A stretch of DNA of 64,000 nt from Parelaphostrongylus tenuis (lineage: Eukaryota > Nematoda > Chromadorea > Rhabditida > Metastrongylidae), in the NCBI GenBank assembly GCA_019055375.1, contig JAHQIW010004735.1, forward strand, positions 186,001 through 250,000. Direction: 5' to 3'. The translations under genes were made by a program, and so were the position numbers. Below, piece by piece: positions 25,044-37,135 of this stretch. How positions within the stretch are numbered: the stretch's first letter is position 1; every line of letters starts with the position of its first letter. The notes under the pieces are model-generated. The model saw only the letters and a list, made by a program, of their open reading frames with translations, made no database searches and was not told where the DNA came from.

Positions 25044-25815
25044 CTTGAATGTCCTACATCCAAGATTATGAGACAACTTAGCCAGAAACTGTTCATCTAC
25101 CCCAGGGCCCAATGTTTTTATTGCTAAAAGCCAATGAGATTATGTTTTCTCTACCTTTACAAAATACAACAATGTGGATGTGCAGACAAAACTTGGAACC
25201 TGATGTTTTTGTGTCATGGACTAAAATTGCGACTGTATCTTTCCAGTAAACATGCCCACATTATAGCATCAAGCCTCTCGTCTTTTTGCCAGCCGTACTT
25301 CAGCTCTAATCGGTAAATGTCAACAATCACCCACTAAGTGGACTGATTTAGAGAGTACACATCGGCTCTAAACACAGCCAAGCTGAAGCCGATTTCTACC
25401 TACGTGTGATCCACTTTGTACTCTGCAATTGTAGATAAGATTAGAGTTACAGAAAAGATCAAAACTCTGGATCAGCTGTCCGACGCTGCGTCCAACTTTA
25501 TTTTCGTCGATACTAATTGAGAAACGACTACCAAGGCCTATCTGCGGCTATTGTTCAATATAGGAAGAGATTGAATCAACTCAACAACAACTTCAGCTAA
25601 ACTGAGGATCAATGCCGATTTGCTCCCTCTAATTCAACACCACTGACGGACCAATGTTGGCATTTGTCGAATAAGTGAAGCACAGGAATGATAGAGTTTG
25701 AACTTCAATAGTGTCGTGCGAGTTCGTGTTGCCCTGGAATGGCATATTGACGATGTGACTCCATGACGCGAAATCATCAGCGGCTGTTTTCCGTTAGACG
25801 GTGACAGATGATTAC

Positions 25816-26505
25816 TTGACCACATTCGCTGGACAAGAACTTTTCAAGAGAGTGTTGATAAATTTTCGAATGCTTGAACCTCTGGCTAGCACGATACGTG
25901 GGCCGTTTATGAAAAGACTCTTTTACGATGGTGTCAAAATCAAAACAAAATTATGTTTTACATCGACTGCGTAATTCGACCAATACTTAGCTGGAAGAGC
26001 GAAAAGCAAATGAACGTGTTAAGAAAATCTACTAGTGTTAGAGTCAGACGTTCAATCTGAAGTTTCTTTCAAATTGGAGAAAACAATTACTAATTCAATG
26101 ACATAAATAGCATTTCATATGTTACCCATCTGGGCGTCATCGATGATCGCGGCAACAAGCCGTGCCCCCCACCCGCAGCACGTGAATTCGCCAAAAATTA
26201 CATGCTCGCGCACGTGAATTCAATCTTATTTCCCCTACTGTGCCGCAGGAAGACTGTGTTTCTAGAAAGTTAGCAAAGCGTTGGAATCATCAAATCTTAT
26301 GCTATTGAATGATTACTAAAAGTCTAAAGAGAGCTCTGTCTTGCAAGAAAAAGGCGTGCGTGGGATCACAAATGTTTTCTCTTTTCGAGTCGCTAAAACA
26401 AAGACCTTTCTGAAAGACTTCCACGTACCGCGTTAGTCAGAGAACTAAACTATTGAATGTTCATTAACACTCTTATGAAAAGTTCTTGCACAGCGAAGAG
26501 GTCCA
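25816..26505. mobile_element. TIR transposon family T1, copy 2
   Basis: Left end GACCACATTCGCTGGACAAG, right end the inverse form TTCTTGCACAGCGAAGAGGTCC-like at about 26,482-26,503. The interior is related to copy 3 (29,572-30,455), for example GCTGGAAGAGCGAAAAGC against GCTGGAAGCCGAAAAGCG. No transposase was found. Confidence 0.6.
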
Positions 26506-27390
26506 ATATTCATTTATCGCCGTTTAACGGATAAGTATCGCAACAGGCTCAAACTTTGTTTATATCTTAGCATTTTTGGGAATTTACTCGATCCTATACC
26601 ATAGGAATAGAATTATGCAAAAATAAAAAGTTATAATCATATTAAATAATATTTTCTCAGTCCATAGTAAGCGTTTTACCTCGCTGCACAAATTTTATTT
26701 TACCAAAATCCCAAATATCGTTTTAATGTGATCTTCTCCTCAGAATTAATAGTGCAGATAATTTGGATAAAAGAATGTTAAGCATAAAAAATGGGAAGAT
26801 CTTTGTTACAAAAATATTTTCATAAAGAGCACCTAAATCACCAAATAAGACTCCCTCGCCGCTTTCGAATTTCTAAACACACATTTTACTCCAAACTTCG
26901 TTTTTACATGTTGCACATTGCACGATGTATTTGCGTCTTCTTGCTCAGGAAAAGTGAGCCGTAATGTTTCTTTAATATAGATTTGGTTTGCTTTTTACAC
27001 TTTCGATCTCAACTAGGACTTCAGAAGCGAGACGAAAAATTGCTCATTTGTAGATATTGATTTTCCCTAACATTTAGCAAAAATGTGAAATTCTCATTAG
27101 TTCAGTTTTATCAGTTAAAGGTTTTATCCATCAATCTTCTTGAATTAATTATTTGTACCGCAACTAATAGCTAAGCTATATGGAAGCGGCATTTGAGACT
27201 AAATTTGACGTACACACAGTTTTACAATGTGAGACACTTGTGACTGGTTTGACAGATTTAAAGTGAAACGCTCATTCAATTATAAAAATGGAGAGAAGAG
27301 TTTCTTTACCTTGACTTCAATTCCAGAAAAAGTTGTTGCCCAAACCCATCGACGGATGGCGTTACAACTATTATTACACCGTTTTATCAA
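26505..27390. other. No recognisable feature
   Basis: AT-rich sequence with no sizeable open frame, repeat match or RNA-like structure seen on either strand. Confidence 0.35.
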
Positions 27391-28440
27391 TAGGTTGTGT
27401 CAAAAGTTAGTGTCATTTAATTTTTTGAAATGATCTTTGCAATACTTTGTTTCGAACAAGAAACAAAACTAATAGATAAAATATTCTTCATCGACTTCGA
27501 TAACTTCCTGCCACTTGGGTAAGAGATCGATGTTTCGATTGTTAAACGCGGTCGGTTTGGAACTGAGAAGTCAATGATGTCAATTTCCGATTCGATGTCG
27601 CCCTTGAACTGCTTGATACGCAAATTGTGCTCCAACGATCAGAAGAAGTGATAGTCGTTGGGCGCCAAATTAGGTCTCTATGGTGCGTGCTCCAAAGCTC
27701 CCAGCCGAACTCCTCCCACACTAACATCTTTGTCAGCTTGGCAGGGATAGATGCACATTGTCGTGATGAAGGATGATCTACCGTGGCAATTCAGACGGCG
27801 ATGAACACGGAGGGAAAAAAATGGAGCAGTGGCGCTCGGCATTCATGGTCCAGTTTTTCTGAAAAACTGCGTAGTGGATGGTGCCCTCGTACGTCCAGAA
27901 AGCAGCCATCACGCCCTTCTTTCTGCGTCCTTACCTGAGGTCGACGAAGGCCTCTGGCTGAGGGAGAGCCACTCGTTGGGCTTGCGAGGGTAGTTGTAGG
28001 CCACCCGCTTTTCATCACAAGTGATGATGTCGTTCAAGAAGTTGCGCTTGCGAGCGTATCAGACAAGATGAAGATGAGCAATTTTAGCACGCTTCCATAT
28101 CTTTGATGTGGTCAATTCATATGGCACCCACTTTGTTATTCCAGACCTTACTCAATTCATGCAAAAAGTTGACAATAGTTTTATAGCAGAAAAAACTCTT
28201 TGGCTAGCATTCGCCATTCATTGGGGATTCCCACATCAAGGACCTTGATAATGAACTTTCTGTGGATGGCCCGAGCGCAAGTGATATTCTGGACTGTTCT
28301 CACCACCTTTGAACTTCGTGAACCATTTCCTAGCCGTTCTTTCTGTGACCGTATCATCCCCTTAAGTTCCGCTGATCTTGCGCGCCACTTCATGAGCATT
28401 TTCCCTACGTGCCATTCGTGCATGATCAGCTAGCGAATTC
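27391..28440 (-). mobile_element. Mariner-family transposon, degenerate
   Basis: Minus-strand translation across frameshifts gives mariner transposase landmarks in order. The helix-turn-helix end has DDTVTERTARKWFTKFKGGE near 28,360. The WVPYEL linker follows near 28,130, then the first catalytic block FLNDIITCDEK near 28,030, and finally LAPNDYHFFW near 27,640 with the last Asp. The region that should hold the second Asp (HDNARPH in the family) reads MCIYPCQADKD, so the DD34D triad is broken. Stop codons and frameshifts are frequent. The left end GGTTGTGTCAAAAGTTAGTG next to TA looks like a mariner terminus; the right terminus was not identified. Confidence 0.75.
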
Positions 28441-28843
28441 GTTCTCAGGACCGCTACGTTTTGAAGCAAGTACAGACAAACTGTATAGCAAAATGTTTAC
28501 AGGAAAATGCGCAAAGTAACAGCACCAAAATCATGCAATTTTATTGCAAACATCATATCAAAGAAACAAAAGGGCAAGAAATTTTACACAACCTGTTATA
28601 CAGACTTTCCTATAGTGTCTCTACGTATATACTCGGCACTGCAAAACAAATCTTCGTTCAAAGCCAAAAAAGAGAAAAACTACACTACCCGATTTTTGCA
28701 ACCACATTCTGGCCATTTCTCAGAGAATCCGTTGGCTTCCTATCTGTGGTTGCACAATATTACTGTGGAAGAAAATTTTTATTTCGCTTTCTTACATCCT
28801 TTATAGTATAAAAAACGCAAAATAACGTTTTCAAGCGCCTATT

Positions 28844-31800
28844 ATGATGGTATATGGAACTGTCCACGATCACAAAGATCGCCAGTGGTCAGCCTCCATT
28901 TTTGGAACGACAACGATATGTATGGTAGGATTTTGTATTGTGACTGCAATGCACTACTTCAAGGTGATGTGGTTTTTGCACATTTGAAGGGGAAAAGATG
29001 TCCAAAAAATTGTGATGTTATAATCAGGCTAGGAAACCAATAATATTGAAAAGAATAAGTGTTTATTTAGTACATAGTAGATACCAATACGTCTGTTGTC
29101 TACCCTAATGATGATCAGTTTAGTCTTTGAATTAGTAAAATCTCATCCATTTTTGAAAGAATAACCATGTCTCTGAACGAGTGTTTTCATGAGCAGTCAA
29201 TAACTGTCTACTATAACAAGGAGAACAATATGATTAGCTCAACAACACAAAAATTAGTAACACTGGCGTTTGATTGGTGCCACAGGAGGCCACAAATTTA
29301 GTAGGGTAATATGTAATTCCATGAAGTTTGTAATGAAGAACTAGACTCTTGAGCGATATGCAACACTTTGCTCTTCATGATCGGCTTCTTTCAATACTAA
29401 CAATCAAAGCCATCTTATTCCAATCGATTTAGACCGACGAATTCTATGCTGTCAGTTTCGGCAGAGATTTACAAATCACCTATGATATCCCAGTGATCAT
29501 AGCAGCCATGATTGTGTTTTTTTACTTCTACGGTAAATAACTGCTACTTCAATTTTCGGTTCTTCCACATTAAGAGGAGCCAATAAAAACCTGGTCTCAT
29601 TCGCTGAAAAGGAACCTTTCAAGAGGCGACAGTAACCATTCGAAAGCTGAGACTTGAGACTATAGCCTGACGTTGTCCTGTTTTCAAAACATCCTTTTAT
29701 AACGCTGTAGTATCCAGATCAGAAATTAAGTGTCACACTCGCTTTTTTTGCCTTCATTTTTATGACGCACATAATTTGCTGGAAGCCGAAAAGCGTATCA
29801 ATGTGTAGCGAAAGTTTTGTAGTATCTTGGTCATCCGTTCTGCCTAGAGTTGGAGTCGAAATGGAGAATAAATTTCCAATGGATTAACAAAATGTCTATT
29901 GTCCCGCCTCCTCTCCACCATGCCACGTTCCTACCACGGCCCTTGTCTTGTCGGGTAGCCTGTAAACAGCGTCATCAAAGATGTAAAACTCGATTTTATC
30001 CCTCCTCCTAAATCGTAATTCCACAAATTAAGCACATCGATAGAATCAGAAAACATTACGCTATCGCATGATTACTAACAGTCTAAAGAAAGAGCTCTGC
30101 TCGGCAAGGTTTGAAGCACAAAATCAAAAGACCAGAGAAGACCAAAAGATCAGAAGAGCTTTTCAAAAAACAAATTATTTTATTATTTTTGAGTTCATTG
30201 AAACTTGTGCTGCAGTTTGAGTGCTAGCATTCTCAAGAAGGAGGTTTGTCCAGCGAAATATAAGCGAGATAAGAGAAGAAATACGTGGTTATATGAAGAG
30301 TGATTTTATTTTGAATGTTGCAATTTTACAAAGGGGTGTTTCGAAAGACCGGCGACGTGGCGCTGTAGCCTGAAGTCTCACCTTTCAAATATTACTGGCA
30401 CTCCTAGAAAAAGTTCAACCCCAGCAAATGAGACCGAATTTCCTTGTTCCCTCCTCGTTACACAATAACCTAGTTTTCTAAGCAGAACTGAGATATAAGC
30501 AAGAGGAAGAAACTCAATCATGACAGCAACTGAATTAATACCTATGTTTTGTGCTGAGGTCGTTTATCTGTTTTGAATGTTCTCCAAACAAATGAGTTTC
30601 AAATTAGTTCGCCTTACAAAAGTTTTGTTTTTTAGGTAAACGTGAATTTATAGTGGATTTGAATGAACTCTATCCTGAAGATGATAAATGCACAATATCA
30701 ATCAAACCGACTAGCTCCATCTACTTTATCATCTTTCAGCTATCCCCATTCTTTTTTGGCGTACGTCCTGTCTATTACTGTATCAATACTTTCAATTTAG
30801 GCCACCAAATTTCATAAATTTCACAGGTCTTAAAAATGTTTGTTAGCAAAAATTATTTTTTTCAGTTCACCGCTATATTTCATACACAATATTTCAACTT
30901 GGTTAGTTTCGCTCTTTATCTCAAACTCTTCAAATGAGAACTGCTCAATACATCTCAAAAATCTACTTGAATAGCAATTTTAGCATATGAAGGAGCATGG
31001 AATTTTGCTATTTATACCGCTCATAATTATCCTGATGTACTTCTTCCGCAATATTTCCACATTATTCAGAATGAAAAGGGTAATGCTCTTCACATTTTCT
31101 TTTTGTATTCACATCAACCGTGTCCACTCGAAGAACAGTTCATGACTTTACAAATCAATTTCTTCTATCAGTTCGATTATGCAGAAAGTAAAATGTTCCT
31201 AGCATCACCTTGTTAATAATAAGAGAAAAAAATGATAAGGAGGCTGAAGTATTCAAATTTTTTCTGGTCGGTTTTTCTGGTTATTTAGTAGGAAACGATA
31301 GAGATAACAAAGCTTCTTCTTCGCTGATTGGAGCCAGTCATCTTTCGGTTAAGAAAATGCTTCAAAGAAAAACTACGGTATAGCTATTATGAATACATGG
31401 TTAAAGAGCGGTGCTCTATAGGGTCACAACTGTGCAACTTGATGGGCGTAATTTCGAACATAGAAATAAGCTCGAAAACTCCAAGAAGCAGTCAACCGCT
31501 CAGCTAGCAATACTAGGGTTCTTCTTCTGTGTTCACAATGGAGTCGATAGTCCTCTTGCTCTGCCCTTTACATGGTGACCAGTCGCCAAAGTTCGTTATG
31601 CAGACACCATCGTTCTAAGAAGAACTTCCCAAGAACACTAAACATCCACTTTAACTTGCTTTTGTTATAAATCCTAGTGCACTTTTCCCAATTTTCACAT
31701 CAGGTTTGTGAAGAAGAAAGTGTATCAGGCTGATAAAGGTAATGAATCACGGTTCACTTCGCACCAAAACTTTCTCATTGTTTTCCCTTGAGTTCTGAAA

Positions 31801-32797
31801 GAGAAGACCTCATGTTCTTTGGTTGTTCAACTCCACACTTCTGAAACTCCAGTTGTATTACCACGTTGCCTATTCTTTCCTGAGATTCATCCATATTTGC
31901 CGCTAATCGATTGCTGACTGCTCCTAAACCGGTGAATCAGAAATGTTTGAAGACTATGTTTACTCCTGGAGTCAAGAGAAACACAATTTGACGACCTCCA
32001 CGTTTGATGTATCACGAACTAAGGAAACTAAATAAGTGGGAAACTTAGCCTGTGAAAAAGTCACTGACGACTCAAGATGATCCACAGGGAAATAACCTCT
32101 GACTGCAGCAGTAAACTAAGGAATATCCATTCAACTTAATTTAAATGCTCATTGAACAGACTAGTGACTACAACGACTTCCCACTTAACATGCAGCTGTT
32201 GTCCTCCGCATTTTCTTCAATCGACACATCTAAGAAATTGAGCTCTTCGATTGCTAATACGCAGAATTGAATGGCCTTCACTGGCCCTGGGTGACTCAAG
32301 GCGCCTGCATTGTGTGCTCCTAAACAAACTCAACATTTTATGGAACATAGTGACTTGGAAGCTATTGGCATCACCACTGCCTTGTTTCAGATGCAGTTCT
32401 GGTGTTCCTTCTTATATCTTAAAAAATACGTATGTGCGCAGAGTACATGTTAACAACCATCCATTGAATCTCTGATTGTATTTTAGCTATCCATGCTCTT
32501 TTCGATCACACCAGAACACCCATCATATAATCGAATCAACTTCATTTTGAAAGAGGAGGATCACATAGGTATGTTACACGTGTTTAGTAACTTTATAAAA
32601 TCCGCACTTGAAGATCTTTGTCGTATTGTTGCCAAACTACAATGTTCGTAAGCGTTCAAACAGGGTCAACTATCGCAGAAGTTTGGTATTCATCCGCTAT
32701 TCCAAGTAACAGTATATTTGTGGTAAAAGTTGTCCCTGCCCAAAAAGAAACTCAAAGAAAACGCGTAAACAACCTCATTAGGACAACGGCCCAGTGA
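28844..32797 (+). CDS. Uncharacterised 225-aa multi-pass membrane protein, intact
   Basis: Seven exons join in frame: 28844-28963, 29433-29532, 30636-30760, 30866-30901, 30984-31079, 32487-32568 and 32679-32797. The total is 678 nt, or 225 residues plus TGA. Every junction has a GT donor and AG acceptor with matching phase. The start ATG ATG follows a TTTTCAAG that could be a trans-splice acceptor. Hydrophobic segments lie at about residues 20-36 (FGTTTICMVGFCIVTAM), 56-73 (YDIPVIIAAMIVFFYFY), 103-118 (YFIIFQLSPFFFG) and 131-145 (GILLFIPLIIILMYFF). Between segments two and three is an acidic loop, DLNELYPEDDKC. The C-terminal 60 residues are polar and Lys/Arg-rich. A decayed paralogue at 416-7,485 keeps the same exon lengths, and synonymous codon differences support purifying selection. 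I recognise no known family; a four-helix, nematode-restricted membrane protein is my best description. Intron 2 holds a T1 transposon. Confidence 0.75.
29572..30455. mobile_element. TIR transposon family T1, copy 3 (best preserved ends)
   Basis: Left end CCTGGTCTCATTCGCTGAAA; right end CCAGCAAATGAGACCGAATT, its approximate inverse. Inside the ends are inverted blocks ATTCGAAAGCTGAGACTT and AAGTCTCACCTTTCAAAT. Length is about 0.88 kb. It is inserted in intron 2 of the intact membrane-protein gene; the decayed paralogue has no insert at that position. Confidence 0.7.
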
Positions 32798-33425
32798 AGC
32801 CTGTGAGCGACGGCTATTTGAAAGTCCTGATCAGGGTTGTACGGGATTATTGAGAAAAAAGGCCTTGATATGACATCAAAGCACCAATTAACTTTGAAAA
32901 TAAGCTGAAACACCGCCATTCTTCTGAAAACCGCCTATTTGACTATTAAGACATTAGAGCTACATGATATTTTGGTAGAGCGCACAACTGCTGCTATATT
33001 ACCAACGGCACCTGTATTACCTCAACTTTTTTTCCTAGGCACCTTACCAGAATCTCATGTCGCCTCAACGATATGCTTCTTAGCAGCTTGTAGGGCCTAA
33101 CCCTGATAAATGTTAGTGAATTTGGTGAAGTGGAATTCGAACCGTCTCTCATATATTTCATAGACTGTGGACAATCTACTGAAACTCGATGCGTCGTAGA
33201 CGGTGCGTATAAACGCAAATACACTCATGATTATATGTATTAATGGGAGTACATTCATACCTGAAAAAGCGTCAATCTAACATAAAGGTTAGGAGGCCAC
33301 CTTTCATACTAGGATCATTAGCGATTACATTAGCGCTCTATATAGTGACGTGCAGTCATTATTGAATCCCTCTTCTCTTACAGGGACGTCATCTCTCAAT
33401 AACTTGGCCTTTAAACTCTGACATT
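32797..33425. other. Downstream region, nothing recognised
   Basis: Probable 3' flank of the membrane-protein gene. No exon or repeat could be supported. Confidence 0.3.
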
Positions 33426-33596
33426 TTACTTCTGCTATCGACTGCTTTTTTACAGACCCGCTCAAAATGATTTAATCTGATAAGGATATGACTTATTTTG
33501 AGCCATAGGTCTAGTGCTATATAGGCGCCTATTTCGTCCTATTGGGACTCATCAGTAGCACCCTCCCTCGGTTCCGTCGATCCCTTGAGGTTAAAT
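33425..33596. mobile_element. Palindromic MITE family M1, half copy
   Basis: Shares CTTCTGCTATCGACTGCTTT, AAAATGATTTAATCTGATAA and ATATAGGCGCCTATTTCGTC with the complete palindrome at 35,347-35,556. It then continues into CCCTCCCTCGGTTCCGTCGA, which also flanks the third copy at 35,672-35,790 in the opposite orientation. Confidence 0.7.
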
Positions 33597-33879
33597 AAAA
33601 AATGATTGTGAAAAAAAAAAATCAAATGATTGTGTGAAGAGTTTAGCTATTTCCGGAGAAAACGTGCACCTTAATCGTCCATTAGATCCACATTCAGCAT
33701 CTATCGCTTTACACTCTTCGCATATTGCATTGTTGCGACCGCGTACATCTTCAGATTGACATTTTCTTCTCTACAGTACCTGATCTCCAATGAATTCAGG
33801 CGGTCTTTAGATGTACAACTACCTCTTAGTGCATATTATCAAGTTGGGCAAAAACTTCTGGGAAATTTTTTGAAGTTTC

Positions 33880-34380
33880 ATTTTTGACATCTTTGTGTTG
33901 CTTTCAGCTTCTGAATTGCATATATTGATGCACCATTATTCGATGAAAGGCTCAACGATTTCTGAAGCCGTCAACGAGCTTAATGAGGGTGAAAGTGCTG
34001 ATGTGGCGATAATATCGTCTGTGGGAAGATGGTCCAAGCGATTCGAATGAGAAAATTTAGATCTCGAGGACGTTTCTCATTTTGACCGGTCCTGTATCGA
34101 ATAGAAATGATTTGTGAGCCGCTTTGGATGCTGATCTTTCATCGAGCACCTGTGATTTGGCTAAAGAGCTTGGTGCTTCACAGAGGATCGTTGTCAACAA
34201 GTTGCACCATTTCGACTTTGCCCACAAGAAGTCTCGCCAGAATCCGTATGAGCTGGCGATGGTGGCCTGTACTTTGGAGGATAGCTATTGTTCTCTATGA
34301 TGTTGATTTGAGCATGAAAACGGAACTCCCGAAAATTCCTTGAGACTTTTTGCTCACCCTAGTACTCGAACACGTCGCAC
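33880..34380 (+). mobile_element. Mariner-like transposase N-terminal remnant
   Basis: Plus-strand peptides across frameshifts resemble the DNA-binding end of mariner transposase: ISEAVNELNEGESADVA, then GRWSKRFE, ENLDLEDVSHFDRSC, and CDLAKELGASQRIVVNKLHH near 34,155-34,210. No catalytic domain follows. This is a truncated and old copy, distinct in sequence from that at 27,391-28,440. Confidence 0.6.
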
Positions 34381-34555
34381 GAGCTCACTGCTTTTTCAAA
34401 TAGTTTAGAGAACTTTTCTGGACATATCACGTCAAATCGAGCCACAATCTAGGTGGTTTTTTAATAGTGAATGCTTAGTCTAGGAACTTCATTTTGCTCA
34501 CATTTTTGCATATAAATTACCACTATGTTAGAGATCATCGTTGCAGTTGTCTACC

Positions 34556-34640
34556 TAACCCATTACAACTGAGACACGACAGTAGCCCCGGCTCGCTCGC
34601 GCGTGACGAGCATTCTGGAGTGCCAAGTGGATAGTGATGC
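34556..34640. repeat. Fragment of TTAACCC-ended MITE family M3
   Basis: Begins TAACCCATTACAACTGAG and shows the G+C-rich GGCTCGCTCGCGCGTGACGA interior typical of the family. The other end was not found. Confidence 0.35.
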
Positions 34641-35346
34641 AAGCTATCGAGAAAAAGGTTTCCAGTGCAGTTTATTCTAACGACGCCGCAAAACAGCTTC
34701 TACGTCAAGTAGTACTAAAGATTCCTTCGGATATGATATGATGACAAAAAACGCTAATATCTCATAGCGTGATATCGTAGCACTAGCGATTAAATTATGT
34801 ATCTATCTATCACCTAATAAAATCTGCACATCACATATAACATACCATATAGCATTCACTTATAACGTATGTACTTATTAAATACCAACAAAAATACAGT
34901 ATAGGTAATACAAATTAAACAAAATAATTAGATAAATACTGGCTCGAAATACGTTGTTAACACATGGAACTACGCCTTGTATCGAAGTTAATTGTAAAAC
35001 AGCTGACTTTTTTTTGGTATACTGCGGCTGTAGAAGAACCTCCTATAATAATTGACACCAAGAAATCTGTGAAGCGGCGGAAGAAGATTGAACCAGGAGC
35101 CTTGTTCCTAATGGTCTGATTCAATAAAGATTCGACATACGGACTGCTCACTGGGGGCGTCTTCCCAGGCGGTACCCAGTGGACTAAGGAACTTTCGAGA
35201 TCGCCAGTTTAGCAGCATTCCTACCATTATCCTTCATTGCAACGGAAAAATACTAGAAGATTGTGCTTTATTTAAGCAGACACAAAATAGATAGGCTGAC
35301 AATGTAAAAATTATATTGCTTAGTTCATTCGCAAACTGAAACAAGA

Positions 35347-35556
35347 TTTCTGCTATCGACCACTTTTTTACAGACCCGCTCAAAATGATTTAATCTGATA
35401 AGTATATTACATGTTTTGAGGTGCTACTGATGAGTCCCAATAGGACGAAATAGGCGCCTATATAGCACTGGACCTATTGGCTCAAAACATGTAATATCCT
35501 TATCAGATTAAATCATTTTGAGTGGGTCTGTGAAAAAGCGGTCGATAGCAGAAGTA
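35347..35556. mobile_element. Palindromic MITE family M1, complete copy
   Basis: An almost perfect hairpin. The left arm TTCTGCTATCGACCACTTTT through TTACATGTTTTGAG (35,347-35,419) is mirrored by CTCAAAACATGTAATATCC through GCGGTCGATAGCAGAA (35,491-35,554). The middle, from CCAATAGGACGAAATAGG to CCTATTGG, is itself palindromic around GGCGCC. No open frame. It could fold into a single hairpin of about 100 bp. Confidence 0.85.
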
Positions 35557-35671
35557 TAGTTTATTCTAAAAGCCGCAAGCTCGACTGCCGGTCACCACAA
35601 AGTCAGGTAATACCATCATCCTACTTTGGGTGCTTGATTACTCGGCGCCGATTCCTTTAGAGGATTATTTC

Positions 35672-35790
35672 ACCTCAAGGGATCGACGGAACCGAGGGAG
35701 GGTGCTACTGATGAGTACCAATAGGACGAGATAGGCGCCTATATAGCACTAGACCTATTGGCTCAAAACATGTAATATCCTTATCAGATT
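35672..35790. mobile_element. Palindromic MITE family M1, half copy
   Basis: Inverted relative to the half copy at 33,425-33,596. It starts CCTCAAGGGATCGACGGAAC, passes TAGGCGCCTATATAGCAC, and stops at ATCCTTATCAGATT, where it abuts repeat R4. Confidence 0.7.
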
Positions 35791-35799
35791 GAAACAAGA

Positions 35800-36310
35800 T
35801 TGTTACGAAATCTTTATTCGCTCGACGTTTCGACACCTTCGCGCTCTTCAGAGCCGCAGTGATCTTAGTCGATTGTCCACAACCATTCACTGCTTTTTTT
35901 TGTACAGCCACTTGCTGACCGATTGGGCATAACAGTTTGTTCTTCTATAGATCATCTGTCTCAAGTATAAATAACCAGCCATTCATTACCCTTAGGGGTG
36001 CATTATGCACGCTAGCATGCTATGTACTCCGAAACAAATCATTTATCTCATATTCTTGTACCGTCAAGATTTATATCTTGAAACTGGCGTTCTGATTGAT
36101 TCGCCTTCCTCGAAAACTGTCAGTTAAAGTTAGTCTTTGATAAATTCTATCATAATATTCTATTTCGTCATTTACGAGTTGTCTCACCATCGTTTCAATC
36201 GCGCTAACGTGGATATTGTTGAGCAGGACTTCATGGATTCGATACAAAACTAAGAAAACGTTAAATATCCCTAGTACGTAGTTCAATAAACGGTACACTC
36301 ACACAATCAA
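35800..36310 (-). repeat. Dispersed repeat R4, copy 2
   Basis: The minus strand contains an open frame of 75 codons (36,298-36,071) including VLYRIHEVLLNNI and SAIETMVRQLVNDEIEYYD. It also has a segment near 35,870-35,800 reading AALKSAKVSKRRANKDF or, one frame over, EEREGVETSSE. The matching region at 10,170-10,700 conserves YRIHE and TETMVR. This is probably the 3' part of a mobile element ORF; the family is not recognised. Confidence 0.5.
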
Positions 36311-36951
36311 TGAACTACCGAGGTCGATAAAAGCGAAAGCTGATAAAAATGAAAATCATTGTGAAGGAGATATTTCATCTACTCATTAGAATTTGGTGCC
36401 TTTTTACTAGGGCATGGATCTCTTACTCAACTGTTCTGTCGAGCTTACAATGATTTTTCAACGCTAACGTCGAGTCTAAATCGTCTCACTCGATCACAAC
36501 GAGACCTCTGGCATGAAAAACTGGAGTAATTTTCCAAAAGTAGTGCAGGATTTCACCCTTCGGGCTATCTCTTCCTTAAGAAGTTTTGCGCTTCTGTTCA
36601 ATACTACATGCTTGCAAATTTTATGACATCAATCCTGCTTTCATGGCGAGATTCCAGCAATTTCCTCAAGAAATTTCGGATTTTGGATGCAAAATCATGG
36701 AACTCTTCTCAGACGTCAACGTCTTTAACGTCCAAATATAAGTCCTTCGCTGTTGTTTTATTTCAGTACTTTGGCGCTATGCCTTTTCACCTTATGCATG
36801 CGTAATGAAGTGTTCATATATCATATTGGTTCTAGTTTCTCAATTAGGTGTTCCTTCATACGGAGATTGAGTCATCTAACCGTTCGCCGATGTATCCGTC
36901 GTCACATGCTTTACAAGCAATTACCTAACTATACCCAAACTCACGTTCATG

Positions 36952-37135
36952 GCTCACCAAGCCATCCATCCCTCCGGGGTCGGCAAATTGGTACCAAACT
37001 GGTCTCGCACTTGTCTGGGAGGATAAGCAGCGCTGACTCGGTATAGCGGAAGGCCACCGCATGTATTGTAAAGGCCAGATATGCATTCGATCACCTCAAA
37101 AGAAGTCAAAAATTGAAGACCAATGCATGGCGCTT
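36952..37135 (+). mobile_element. SINE family S1, body without tRNA head
   Basis: Starts CTCACCAAGCCATCCATCC and continues through TTGTCTGGGAGGATAAGCAG and GTAAAGGCCAGATATGCATT. It is the inverse complement of the body of the S1 copies at 39,590-39,871 and 52,928-53,218. The tRNA-like 5' end is missing. Confidence 0.7.
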
